Source: Halorussus rarus
GTDB taxonomy: Archaea; Halobacteriota; Halobacteria; Halobacteriales; Haladaptataceae
Direction of reading: 5' to 3'
DNA length: 64,000 nucleotides
Assembly: GCF_003369835.1 (NCBI RefSeq)
Contig: NZ_QPMJ01000001.1
Span: 434,001 to 498,000, forward strand
A model generated the notes under the pieces. It did no database searches and had not been told where the DNA came from. It saw nothing but the letters and a program-made list of their open reading frames with translations. Made by a program: the position numbers and the translations under genes. Each line of letters starts with the position of its first letter. Position 1 is the first letter of the stretch. Below are positions 8,143-15,758 of the stretch, in pieces.

Positions 8143-9441
8143 TCAGTCGGTGTCCGCGACGGTCGGCGCCCGCTTGGCGTAGACACGTTCGTTCAACAGC
8201 AACGCGATCGGAACGGCGGACGCGAGGACGACCCCGGCGAGCACGGCGAACGCGACGCGGAGGCCGACGATCTCGGCCACGTACCCGACCGCCGGGGGCG
8301 AAATCGACGCCGCAACGAGCGCCCCGGTCCAGAGGTAGCCGAAGGTCCGCCCCTCGCGCTCGGGCGGGGTGATGTCGCTGACCAGGGCGTCCCGCGCCGG
8401 GTTCTGGCTGAACAGGCTCGCGCCGAGAACCGCGAAGACGACGAACAGTCCGACGGGCGAGAGGGGCAACGCGGAGAGGACCGCCAGCGCGACCGTCGCG
8501 ACGAGGAGGTAGCCGATGACTATCTTCCGACGATCGAACCGATCGGCGAGCACGCCGGTGCCCAGTTGGGCCAGCCCGGCGACGACCAGTAGCGACGAGT
8601 AGTAGAAACTGGCGGTGGACTCGGGCGCGAGCGTCGTCCCGAACGCCGAGACGCTGAACCCGTATATCGACGCGACGAACTCGGGGAGGAAGACGGTGAC
8701 GCCGTTGGCGGCCATGATCTGGACTGCGAAGTAGGCGAAGATGGCGATCATCGGGTACCGGTACGCGCGGCTGTCTCCGCCGGTCCGGGCCTCCGCGGAC
8801 GCGTCGGGATCGGCGTCCACCGGCCTGGTCTCGAAGGAGCCGAGAACGACGAAGAGGGCGGCCGTGAAGGCGAGCGCGAGCCCGCCGAACAGCCCGAGGA
8901 TGGCGGTCCACGGCAGGACGACGAGCAGGACGCCGACCGCCGCCGGGGCCAGCGCGTCGCCGAACTTGGACGCGCTCCCCCACATTCCGAGGACTCGCCC
9001 CTTGTCGGCCGCGTTCACGTTCACCGTGATGAGCGGGTATCCCGACGGGTGCACCGTGCTCGACCCGAATCCGGCGACGAGCATGGCCGCCAGCATCGCC
9101 AGGAGGCGACCGTCCGCGTCGTATCCGAGGACGGCGACTCCGACGCCGAGCGGGGTGACGGTCGGGACCGTCGCGAGGATCAGCACGCCGACGCCCATCA
9201 CGCCCAGGCCAGCCGAGAGCAGGTACCGCCGGTCGTACCTGTCGGAGAGGACGCCCATCGGCGCCTGTCCGAGCGCGGAGCCGAACGAGTGGGCGCCGAG
9301 GAGCAGGCCGAGCTGCCAGAGCGGGTAGCCGAACGCCGCCGCCCAGACCGGGATCAGCGGCGGGAAGACGCGCTTCAACAGGTGGTCCACGCCGTGGACA
9401 CCGCTGACGACGAACGCGAACAGCAGTTCCCGGCGGTTCAT
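8143..9441 (-). CDS. Major facilitator superfamily transporter, 432 aa
   Basis: About twelve hydrophobic segments and the MFS loop motif GVLSDRYDRRYLL after helix 2 identify a secondary transporter of the plasma membrane. The N-terminus (GVHGVDHLLKRVFPPLIPVW) resembles the fosmidomycin-resistance/sugar-efflux branch. A charged loop near the middle (VDADPDASAEARTGGDSRAY) separates the two six-helix halves. It lies between an AKR gene and FAH copy 1 on the same strand, with gaps of about 95 nt each side. Uptake or efflux of a 2-oxo-acid-type metabolite would fit, but the substrate is unknown. Confidence 0.88.
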   Translation of the reverse strand: MNRRELLFAFVVSGVHGVDHLLKRVFPPLIPVWAAAFGYPLWQLGLLLGAHSFGSALGQAPMGVLSDRYDRRYLLSAGLGVMGVGVLILATVPTVTPLGVGVAVLGYDADGRLLAMLAAMLVAGFGSSTVHPSGYPLITVNVNAADKGRVLGMWGSASKFGDALAPAAVGVLLVVLPWTAILGLFGGLALAFTAALFVVLGSFETRPVDADPDASAEARTGGDSRAYRYPMIAIFAYFAVQIMAANGVTVFLPEFVASIYGFSVSAFGTTLAPESTASFYYSSLLVVAGLAQLGTGVLADRFDRRKIVIGYLLVATVALAVLSALPLSPVGLFVVFAVLGASLFSQNPARDALVSDITPPEREGRTFGYLWTGALVAASISPPAVGYVAEIVGLRVAFAVLAGVVLASAVPIALLLNERVYAKRAPTVADTD

Positions 9442-9537
9442 GGGAGCACCCGTCAGTGCCGCCGACCCGGGGCCGGGGCGATGCGTCCCGTCCGGACCCG
9501 TCCGGAGACCGGGCGACCCGACCGGGTCGGCCGACCG

Positions 9538-10356
9538 TCACCAGTCCGGGGCATAGGGATTGTCGTACTGGCGCTCCTCGCGGTCGATCGAGTCGATTCT
9601 GTCGACGTCCCCGTCGTCGAGTTCGAGGTCGCGCGACCCCCAGTTGTCGCGGATGTGTTCGCCGCCCGTGGCCTTGGGGATGGCCGCGACGCCCTTCTCG
9701 CGCAGCCACGCGAGGCTGACCTGCGCCTCGCTGACGCCGTGCTTCTCGCCGATCTCGCGGAGCTCCGGCACCTCGAACACCCGACCGTTCCCGAGCGGGG
9801 CGTAGGCGACCAGGTCCATCCCGTGCCGGTCGCAGTACTCCCGCAGCGCCTCCTGCTGGAGGAGCGGGTGCATCTCGGCCTGGACCGCGGAGACGGGCAC
9901 GTCCGAGGTCTCGCGGGCCTCGTCGACGAGCTCGGGCGTCATGTTGCACACGCCGAGGCGGTCGAACGCCCCCTCCTCGTGGAGGCGCGCGCAAGCCGCG
10001 AAGGTGTCCTCGGGGTCGTAGTCGCCGCCCGGCCAGTGGACGCCGTAGAAGAGCTCGACCGAGTCGACGTCGAGGCGGTCGAGGCAGCCCCGGCCGCTCT
10101 CGACGATGCCCTCGGTCGAGTAGTCGTCGGTGAACTTCGGGTGCAGGACCTTCGTGGCGAGCACGACGTCTTCTCGCGACACCTCGCTCGTCGCCACTCC
10201 GTTCCCGACCGCCTCCTCGTTGCCGTAGGCCTCCGCGGTGTCGACGTGTCGGTACCCCGCTGCCAGGGCGGTCCGGACGCTCTCGGCGCACCGGTCTGGA
10301 TCGTCGTTCCGGTACGTGCCGAGCCCGAGCGTCGGTATCTCCGGTCGGGTCGCCAT
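9538..10356 (-). CDS. Aldo/keto reductase, 272 aa
   Basis: This is an NAD(P)H-dependent aldo/keto reductase of the TIM-barrel family. The catalytic Asp and Tyr are in VDTAEAYGNE, Lys in LATKVLHPK and His in FYGVHWPGG. The C-terminal cofactor region contains AIPKATGGEHIRDN. The ATG at 10356 gives the family start MATRPEIPTLGLGTY; the in-frame ATG 21 nt upstream has no support. It heads the leftward AKR-MFS-FAH group. A second AKR of the same subfamily lies at 56902-57735. Confidence 0.92.
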   Translation of the reverse strand: MATRPEIPTLGLGTYRNDDPDRCAESVRTALAAGYRHVDTAEAYGNEEAVGNGVATSEVSREDVVLATKVLHPKFTDDYSTEGIVESGRGCLDRLDVDSVELFYGVHWPGGDYDPEDTFAACARLHEEGAFDRLGVCNMTPELVDEARETSDVPVSAVQAEMHPLLQQEALREYCDRHGMDLVAYAPLGNGRVFEVPELREIGEKHGVSEAQVSLAWLREKGVAAIPKATGGEHIRDNWGSRDLELDDGDVDRIDSIDREERQYDNPYAPDW

Positions 10357-10486
10357 AGCCACGTCAATAGATAACAATTGCCAAAAGCGTTTCCCCGTCG
10401 GGGAACCGGCGCGGCGACCGACAGCGCTCGCGACGCGTCAGGTCGTCAACCGATAGCCGGTTCCCGGTCACCGGTGTTGCTCGCGG

Positions 10487-10497
10487 TGGATTTATGT
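10487..10497 (+). promoter_or_regulatory. Core promoter of the thioredoxin-like gene
   Basis: An ATTTATG box lies 28-38 nt before the ATG at 10525. Confidence 0.4.
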
Positions 10498-10524
10498 CCG
10501 TGCGGGCCGGCTAGGGTCTGTGGG

Positions 10525-11181
10525 ATGTCAACAAGCAACTCGCTATTCGCAGCGAGCGTCCTGACCGTCGTCGACGAGACCGCGACGACGACCGGGGAGT
10601 TCGAGGACGCGGTGGGGGAGTACGCGACCGAGTTCGAGGGGTGCGACGCCGACGGCCTGGCAGCCGCGGTCCGGCGCCGGGTCGACGACGAGGAAGTGGC
10701 CGAGCAGTTCGCGGCGCTCGGTGCGGCGGACCCGCGGACCGTCGCCGAGCTGTGTGCCCTCGCCGATCGCGTGGAGGCGACGGAGGACGAGGAGTGGCTA
10801 CAGCTGCTCCCTCCGTTGCGGCTGTTCCGGGACGACGACGTCAGGGCCGAGGGCGCTCCCGATCCGTTCGTTCCGGTGCCGGCCGACCACCTCCCGAAGC
10901 TGACGCGGGTGTACTCGCCGTCGGTGGTCTACGCCTGGCTCGACGACTCGCGGAGCTGCGAGCTGGCCCGGCGCGACCTCGAGGAGGTCTTCGCGGAGCC
11001 CCGGGAAGTGATGCCGTTCGCCGTCTACGGCCCGGCCCACCGGGAGTTCCTCGAGCGGGAGTACGACCTCACCGCGGGACCGGCGCTGCTGTTCGTGCGC
11101 GACGGAACGGTCGAGGCGCGACTGTACGGCGCCCACGGCACCGCCACGGTCGAGGCGGAGCTGGAGCGCCACTGCGCATGA
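10525..11181 (+). CDS. Uncharacterised protein with a thioredoxin-like C-terminal half, 218 aa
   Basis: I do not recognise the full-length family. Residues 1-100 are acidic and helical. Residues 130-218 look like a thioredoxin fold: beta strand SPSVVYAWL, a helix starting where the CxxC would be (DDSRSCELARRDLE, only one Cys), MPFAVYG, and a cis-Pro-like turn TAGPALLFVRDGTV. The missing second Cys argues against disulfide exchange by the usual mechanism. The start is set by a TATA box about 30 nt upstream. It lies between the two transport groups of the island, and no partner is evident. Confidence 0.7.
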   Translation: MSTSNSLFAASVLTVVDETATTTGEFEDAVGEYATEFEGCDADGLAAAVRRRVDDEEVAEQFAALGAADPRTVAELCALADRVEATEDEEWLQLLPPLRLFRDDDVRAEGAPDPFVPVPADHLPKLTRVYSPSVVYAWLDDSRSCELARRDLEEVFAEPREVMPFAVYGPAHREFLEREYDLTAGPALLFVRDGTVEARLYGAHGTATVEAELERHCA

Positions 11182-11232
11182 ACGCCACCGCGGAGAACCG
11201 GCGTCTCACGCGAGGAAGCCGGTCGCGAAGTC

Positions 11233-11244
11233 AAAATCTTTATC
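11233..11244 (+). promoter_or_regulatory. Core promoter of the ABC importer operon
   Basis: AAAATCTTTATC lies 20-31 nt before an ATG at 11264. A start of transcription at that ATG makes the 22-codon leader ORF the first translated frame of the operon. Confidence 0.45.
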
Positions 11245-11263
11245 CCGGTTGGAGTATGTGAAC

Positions 11264-11332
11264 ATGCACCATATCATGACCGTCGACGGAGAGGCCGAGT
11301 ACTGCGTGCCGGCGTCGTGGGGGATGCGATGA
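11264..11332 (+). CDS. 22-aa leader ORF coupled to the first permease gene
   Basis: MHHIMTVDGEAEYCVPASWG is followed by MR and a stop. The TGA at 11330-11332 overlaps the permease ATG at 11329 (ATGA). The TATA box upstream is spaced for a leaderless start exactly at this ATG, so ribosomes would enter here and reinitiate at the permease. It is not a known protein. It may be a coupling device or the remains of an older start. Confidence 0.4.
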   Translation: MHHIMTVDGEAEYCVPASWGMR

Positions 11333-12231
11333 GCGTCGCCGAACAGTTCGAAGCGTACCGGGAGAGCGACCTCGTGGTCATCGCCCGGCGGACGCTTCGG
11401 AACCTCCTCTCGGAGCGGATCACCCAGTTCGCGTTCGCGGTCCTGGTCGGGATCCTGATTCTCGGCGTCGTCGGACCGATGATCGCCCCGTACCAGTACA
11501 ACGAACAGCAGACGACCGCCGACGGGGAGCTGATGCGGTACGAACCGCCGTCGCTCGACCATCCGCTCGGCACCAACGACCGGGGGGAGGACGTGCTCTC
11601 GCGGCTCCTGATCGGCGCGCGGACGACGCTGATCACGGGGCTGCTCGCGGGCGGGCTGATGATGACCGTCGGGCTGTCGGTGGGGATGACCGCCGGGTAC
11701 GTCGGGGGGAAGACCGAGAGCTTCCTCATGCGACTGGTCGACTTCATGTACGGCATCCCGTTCATCCCGTTCGCCATCGTGCTCATCACGTTCTTCGGGG
11801 CGGGCTTCTACACCACGATCGCGATCCTCGGGCTCGTCCTCTGGCGGTTCATCGCCCGGGTGATCCGTTCGCAGGTGCTCCAGATCAAGCAGCGGCCGTA
11901 CATCATGGCCGCGCGGGCCTCCGGCGCGAGCACTCTGTGGATAATGCGCAAGCACATCCTGCCGAACATCGCGAACATGGCGGCGCTGTTCTTCGCGATG
12001 GGGGTCGGGCTGGCGATACTCGAGCAGGCCGGCCTCTCGTTCATCGGCGTGACCGACCCGTTCACGCCGACGTGGGGCATCATGATCCGTAACGCCAACC
12101 AGGCGGGCCGGGTCGCCGACGCCTGGTGGTGGTCGTTCCCGCCGGGCATCATGATCGCGCTGACCGTCCTCTCGCTGTACCTCCTCGGACGGGGCTACGA
12201 GGGCGGCGGCGACGACGAGGTGGTGGTCTGA
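11329..12231 (+). CDS. ABC importer permease, DppC/OppC type, 300 aa
   Basis: This is a membrane component of a peptide/opine/nickel-type (PepT family) ABC importer. It has an N-terminal OppC segment with one TM helix (about 35-55), the conserved HPLGTNDRGEDVLSRLLIGART box after the loop, five further TM helices, and the EAA coupling loop (RASGASTLWIMRKHILPNI). The ATG at 11329 is chosen because it overlaps the stop of the leader ORF. The two ATPase genes follow immediately. Unusually, its partner permease B comes after the ATPases rather than before. Confidence 0.92.
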   Translation: MSVAEQFEAYRESDLVVIARRTLRNLLSERITQFAFAVLVGILILGVVGPMIAPYQYNEQQTTADGELMRYEPPSLDHPLGTNDRGEDVLSRLLIGARTTLITGLLAGGLMMTVGLSVGMTAGYVGGKTESFLMRLVDFMYGIPFIPFAIVLITFFGAGFYTTIAILGLVLWRFIARVIRSQVLQIKQRPYIMAARASGASTLWIMRKHILPNIANMAALFFAMGVGLAILEQAGLSFIGVTDPFTPTWGIMIRNANQAGRVADAWWWSFPPGIMIALTVLSLYLLGRGYEGGGDDEVVV

Positions 12232-12232
12232 C

Positions 12233-13276
12233 GTGTCCGACCCGATACTCGCGTTCGAGGACGTCGACATCCGCTACCGGACCGACGGGCCCGACGACGT
12301 CCACGCGGTCAACGCCGCCTCGTTCTCGATCGAGGAACACGACTACTTCGGGCTGGTCGGCGAGAGCGGCTGCGGAAAGAGCACCATCGCCGACGCCATC
12401 GTCGGCGGCCTCGACGACAACGGCGAGGTCGCCTCGGGGACGATCCGGTACAAGGGCGAGCCGATCCAGGACTACTCCGAGTCGGAGTTCAACAAGAACA
12501 TCCGCTGGAAGGAGATCTCGGTGATCCCCCAGTCGTCGATGAACAGCCTCGACCCCGTGATGAAGCTGAGCGAGCAAGCAGTCGAGATGGCGAAGTACCA
12601 CACCGACCTCACGACGCCCGAGGCGCTCGACCGGCTCCGCGAACTGTTCGACGTCGTCGGGCTGTCGGAGTCCCGGATCGACGACTACCCCCACCAGTTC
12701 TCGGGCGGGATGCAGCAGCGCGCGATCATCGCGTTCGCGCTGTTCCTCCGGCCCAGCCTGATCATCGCGGACGAGCCGACGACGGCGCTCGACGTCATCA
12801 TGCAGGACCAGATCATGGACCACATCAACGGCCTGAAGGACGACTGGAACGTCAGCATGCTGCTCATCACCCACGACATCTCGCTGGTGTTCGAGAACTG
12901 CGACTCGATGGCGGTCATGCACGGCGGCCAGATCGCCGAGACGGGCACCGTCGAGGACGTGTTCGACCGCCCGCGGCACCCGTACGCGATCCTCCTCCAG
13001 AACGCGTTCCCCGACGTGCGGTACCCGGACCGCGAGCTGGCCGTGATAGACGGCCACCCGCCCCAACTGCGCGACGAGGTGGACTTCTGCACGTTCGTCG
13101 ACCGGTGCCCGTGGGCCGTGTCCGCCTGCCGCGAAGGGGCGCCCCCGGCGAACCCCGTCGCCGGCGACGAGGACCACCTCGCGTGGTGCGTCCGGGCCGA
13201 CGAGATGTCGGAGCTGGCAGGCGAGTACCTCGACCGCTCGACCGAGTCGACGAGCATCCTGGAGGGGGAGGGATGA
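12233..13276 (+). CDS. ABC importer ATPase, DppD/OppD type, 347 aa
   Basis: One of two cytoplasmic ATPases of the importer. Walker A GESGCGKSTI (about 41-50), Q-loop VIPQSSMNSLDP, signature FSGGMQQRAIIA and Walker B LIIADEPTTALD are all present. The C-terminal OppD extension has the Cys cluster FCTFVDRCPWAVSAC seen in [4Fe-4S]-binding OppD/DppD proteins. The start is GTG two bases after the permease stop. It overlaps the following ATPase gene by 4 nt. Confidence 0.94.
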   Translation: MSDPILAFEDVDIRYRTDGPDDVHAVNAASFSIEEHDYFGLVGESGCGKSTIADAIVGGLDDNGEVASGTIRYKGEPIQDYSESEFNKNIRWKEISVIPQSSMNSLDPVMKLSEQAVEMAKYHTDLTTPEALDRLRELFDVVGLSESRIDDYPHQFSGGMQQRAIIAFALFLRPSLIIADEPTTALDVIMQDQIMDHINGLKDDWNVSMLLITHDISLVFENCDSMAVMHGGQIAETGTVEDVFDRPRHPYAILLQNAFPDVRYPDRELAVIDGHPPQLRDEVDFCTFVDRCPWAVSACREGAPPANPVAGDEDHLAWCVRADEMSELAGEYLDRSTESTSILEGEG

Positions 13277-14352
13277 GCGACGACGAACCGGTCTTTGAGC
13301 TGCGGTCGCTGGAGAAGTACTTCGACACGACCTCGGGGCTGGTCGAGACGATCAGGAACCGGCTCGCCGGCGGGGGACCGCGCCTGGTGCGGGCGGTCGA
13401 TGACGTCGACCTGACGCTGCAGGAGAACCAGGTCCAGGGCGTGATCGGCGAGAGCGGCTGCGGGAAGACGACCCTGCTCCGGACCCTCATCGGGCTCTAC
13501 GAGCCGACCGGCGGCGAACTGCGGTTCCACGGCCGACCGACCTCGGAGTTCACCAAGAGCGACTGGAAGGAGTTCCGCCAGCAGGTCCAGATCGTCTTCC
13601 AGGACCCCTTCAACTCTCTTGACCCGAAGTTTAGCGTGCGCCGCACCCTGGCCGAGCCCCTGCAGATCCACGGCATCGACTACGACCGCACCGACATCGA
13701 GGAGATGCTCGAGACCGTCGGACTGACGCCGGCGGACCAGTACATCCGGCAGTTCCCGAACCAGCTCTCCGGGGGGGAGAAACAGCGCGTCGCCATCGCG
13801 CGGGCGCTGATCACCGAGCCCGACGTGATCCTGGCCGACGAGCCGGCGTCGATGCTCGACGTGTCGACGCAGGCCGAGATCCTGAACCTCCTGAACGAGC
13901 TGACCGACGAGTTCGGCGTGTCGATGGTGTACATCTCTCACGACCTGTCGACGGTGTCGTACATCTGCGACCGGATCAACGTGATGTACCTCGGTCGAAT
14001 CGTCGAGAAGGCGCCGACCCGTGAGCTGCTCGCGGACCCCAAACACCCCTACACCCAGGCTCTGATCCGCTCCATCCCGATTCCGGATCCCCACTACGAG
14101 CGCGAGCAGGCGACCATCGGCGGCGAGCCGGGCGATCCGATAGACATGCCGGAGGGATGTCGGTTCAAGAACCGCTGCCCCGAGCGGATGGACGTCTGCG
14201 ACCGGACGCCCCTCGACGTCGCGCCCGACGGCGACGAGACCCGTTCGGTCGCCTGCCACCTCTACTACGACCACGAGGAGGAGGCCGAGCCCGAGATGAT
14301 CGAACGACCGAGCGACGACCCCCATCCGAGCAGTGCGGAGGACACGGTATGA
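13273..14352 (+). CDS. ABC importer ATPase, DppF/OppF type, 359 aa
   Basis: The second ATPase. Walker A GESGCGKTTLL, Q-loop IVFQDPFNSLDP, signature LSGGEKQRVAIA and Walker B VILADEPASMLD are intact. The C-terminal extension again holds a Cys motif (CRFKNRCPERMDVC). The ATG at 13273 overlaps the previous stop (ATGA); a longer upstream frame belongs to the shadow of DppD. Its own stop overlaps the ATG of a 37-codon ORF, so the whole set is translationally chained. Confidence 0.94.
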   Translation: MSDDEPVFELRSLEKYFDTTSGLVETIRNRLAGGGPRLVRAVDDVDLTLQENQVQGVIGESGCGKTTLLRTLIGLYEPTGGELRFHGRPTSEFTKSDWKEFRQQVQIVFQDPFNSLDPKFSVRRTLAEPLQIHGIDYDRTDIEEMLETVGLTPADQYIRQFPNQLSGGEKQRVAIARALITEPDVILADEPASMLDVSTQAEILNLLNELTDEFGVSMVYISHDLSTVSYICDRINVMYLGRIVEKAPTRELLADPKHPYTQALIRSIPIPDPHYEREQATIGGEPGDPIDMPEGCRFKNRCPERMDVCDRTPLDVAPDGDETRSVACHLYYDHEEEAEPEMIERPSDDPHPSSAEDTV

Positions 14353-14462
14353 TCAGAGACGCGTCACACCCGCCGGGCGGCAGCGAGACGGATCGGACGC
14401 CGAACGACGGCTCGCCGCCCGCCGGTGGGACGGCGTCGCCGCGGGGAGGTGAGCGCCCGTGA
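14349..14462 (+). CDS. 37-aa linker ORF between DppF and permease B
   Basis: It starts at the ATG overlapping the DppF stop (ATGA, 14349-14352) and its TGA overlaps the GTG start of permease B (GTGA, 14459-14462). The peptide begins MIRDASHPPGGSETDRTPND and is rich in Pro, Gly, Ser and Asp, so probably unstructured. The double overlap makes it more likely to keep ribosomes moving across a 106-nt gap than to encode a folded protein. No family is recognised. Confidence 0.45.
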   Translation: MIRDASHPPGGSETDRTPNDGSPPAGGTASPRGGERP

Positions 14463-15460
14463 GCCGCCTGCGGTACTTCGCCCGACGCACGGCGGTGACG
14501 GCGGTGCTCATCTTCCTCGTCGCGACCGCGCTGTTCCTGTTCTTCCGGTTCATGCCGGGCGACTACACCTCGCTGCTGGTACAGCAGGGGATGGACCCCG
14601 AGCAGGTCGAGGCGCTGGAGCGCAAGTGGGGCCTTGCCGCGCCGCTGCACGTCCAGTACGTCCGCTACATCGTGAACCTCATGACCGCGGACGTCGGTCA
14701 GTCGTTCCGCTACGGGGAGCCCGTCTGGGACCTGGTCTGGCCCCGGATCCTCAACTCGTTCGTGCTGGTCGCGCCCGCCATCACGGCGACGTACATCATC
14801 GGCGGTATCCTCGGCGCGATCATGGGCTGGCGCCGCGGCGGGTACTTCGAGAAGACCGGGATCATCAGCGTCTCGGTGTTCCACTCCATCCCCGACTTCT
14901 TCCTGGGCATCATCCTGATCGCAGTGTTCTCCTCGTCGCTTGGCATCTTCCCGACGTCGGGGATGCTCTCGGCGCCGACGATGATCATGATCGAGGACCA
15001 GCCGTACTGGCACCGGTTCCTGCTGCCGGAGTTCTGGATGCACTACGCGCTCCCGTTCGCGACGGTGACGCTGTACTTCATGCAGTACCCCGCGCTGATC
15101 ATGCGCAACAGCGTCGTCGAGGTGAGCGACCAGGAGTTCCTCCACTACCACCGGCTGAAGGGGCTCCCGCAGTCGAAGCTCCTGCGGAAGATCATCCGCC
15201 ACGCCTCCCTGCCCGTCGTCACGCTCTACCCCATCTCGCTTGCGGCCTCCATCAGCGGGCTGGTTCTGATCGAGATCGTGTTCAACTGGCCCGGCATCGG
15301 CTCGCTGCTGGTCAGTTCGGTCCTGGCGCGGGACTTCCCGGTCATCCAGTTCGTGTTCCTCGTCGCCGCCGTCTGGGTCATCCTGGGGAACTTCCTCGTC
15401 GACCTGCTCTACGGGGTGCTCGACCCCCGCGTCTCCGTCGGAGAGGGCGAAGCCGAGTAG
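14459..15460 (+). CDS. ABC importer permease, DppB/OppB type, 333 aa
   Basis: The second membrane subunit. The N-terminus RYFARRTAVTAVLIFLVATALFLF is the first TM helix, followed by the OppB-type segment LFFRFMPGDYTSLLVQQGMD and ALERKWGLAAPLHVQYVRYI. Five more TM helices and the EAA loop (HRLKGLPQSKLLRKIIRHASLPV) follow. The GTG start overlaps the stop of the small ORF. In most operons of this family B precedes C; here the order is C-D-F-B. Confidence 0.93.
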   Translation: MSRLRYFARRTAVTAVLIFLVATALFLFFRFMPGDYTSLLVQQGMDPEQVEALERKWGLAAPLHVQYVRYIVNLMTADVGQSFRYGEPVWDLVWPRILNSFVLVAPAITATYIIGGILGAIMGWRRGGYFEKTGIISVSVFHSIPDFFLGIILIAVFSSSLGIFPTSGMLSAPTMIMIEDQPYWHRFLLPEFWMHYALPFATVTLYFMQYPALIMRNSVVEVSDQEFLHYHRLKGLPQSKLLRKIIRHASLPVVTLYPISLAASISGLVLIEIVFNWPGIGSLLVSSVLARDFPVIQFVFLVAAVWVILGNFLVDLLYGVLDPRVSVGEGEAE

Positions 15461-15639
15461 ACCGGCCCTACCCGGACCCGGCGCCGAATCGGGGGACCCG
15501 ATTCGACACCCGGAGCGATGCCGTGCGACGCCGCAGTTCGTCAGCGTCGGGTCCGGGACGGACAGAACGCTCCGAACGTCCGACCGCCTCCCCTCGGCGT
15601 GGCCGGCGGAGCGACGGATCGCTCCTGTCGAGATGCGTC

Positions 15640-15740
15640 ACATCATCTATAACTTACATAGAATCGCGATACGATTTATCGGAATCGGAGAAATTAAGCG
15701 TCGATACATGTTCAATGTCACCGGTATTCTTTTAATATCC
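15640..15740 (+). promoter_or_regulatory. AT-rich regulatory region and promoter of the substrate-binding protein
   Basis: About 100 bp of unusually AT-rich DNA ends in TTTTAATAT at 15730-15738, 21-29 nt before the ATG at 15759, indicating a separate strong promoter. An operator-like inverted repeat CGATA-N5-TATCG lies at 15667-15681. A separate promoter would let the binding protein be made in excess over the transporter. Confidence 0.5.
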
Positions 15741-15758
15741 TGAGTAGATGTGTGGTCC

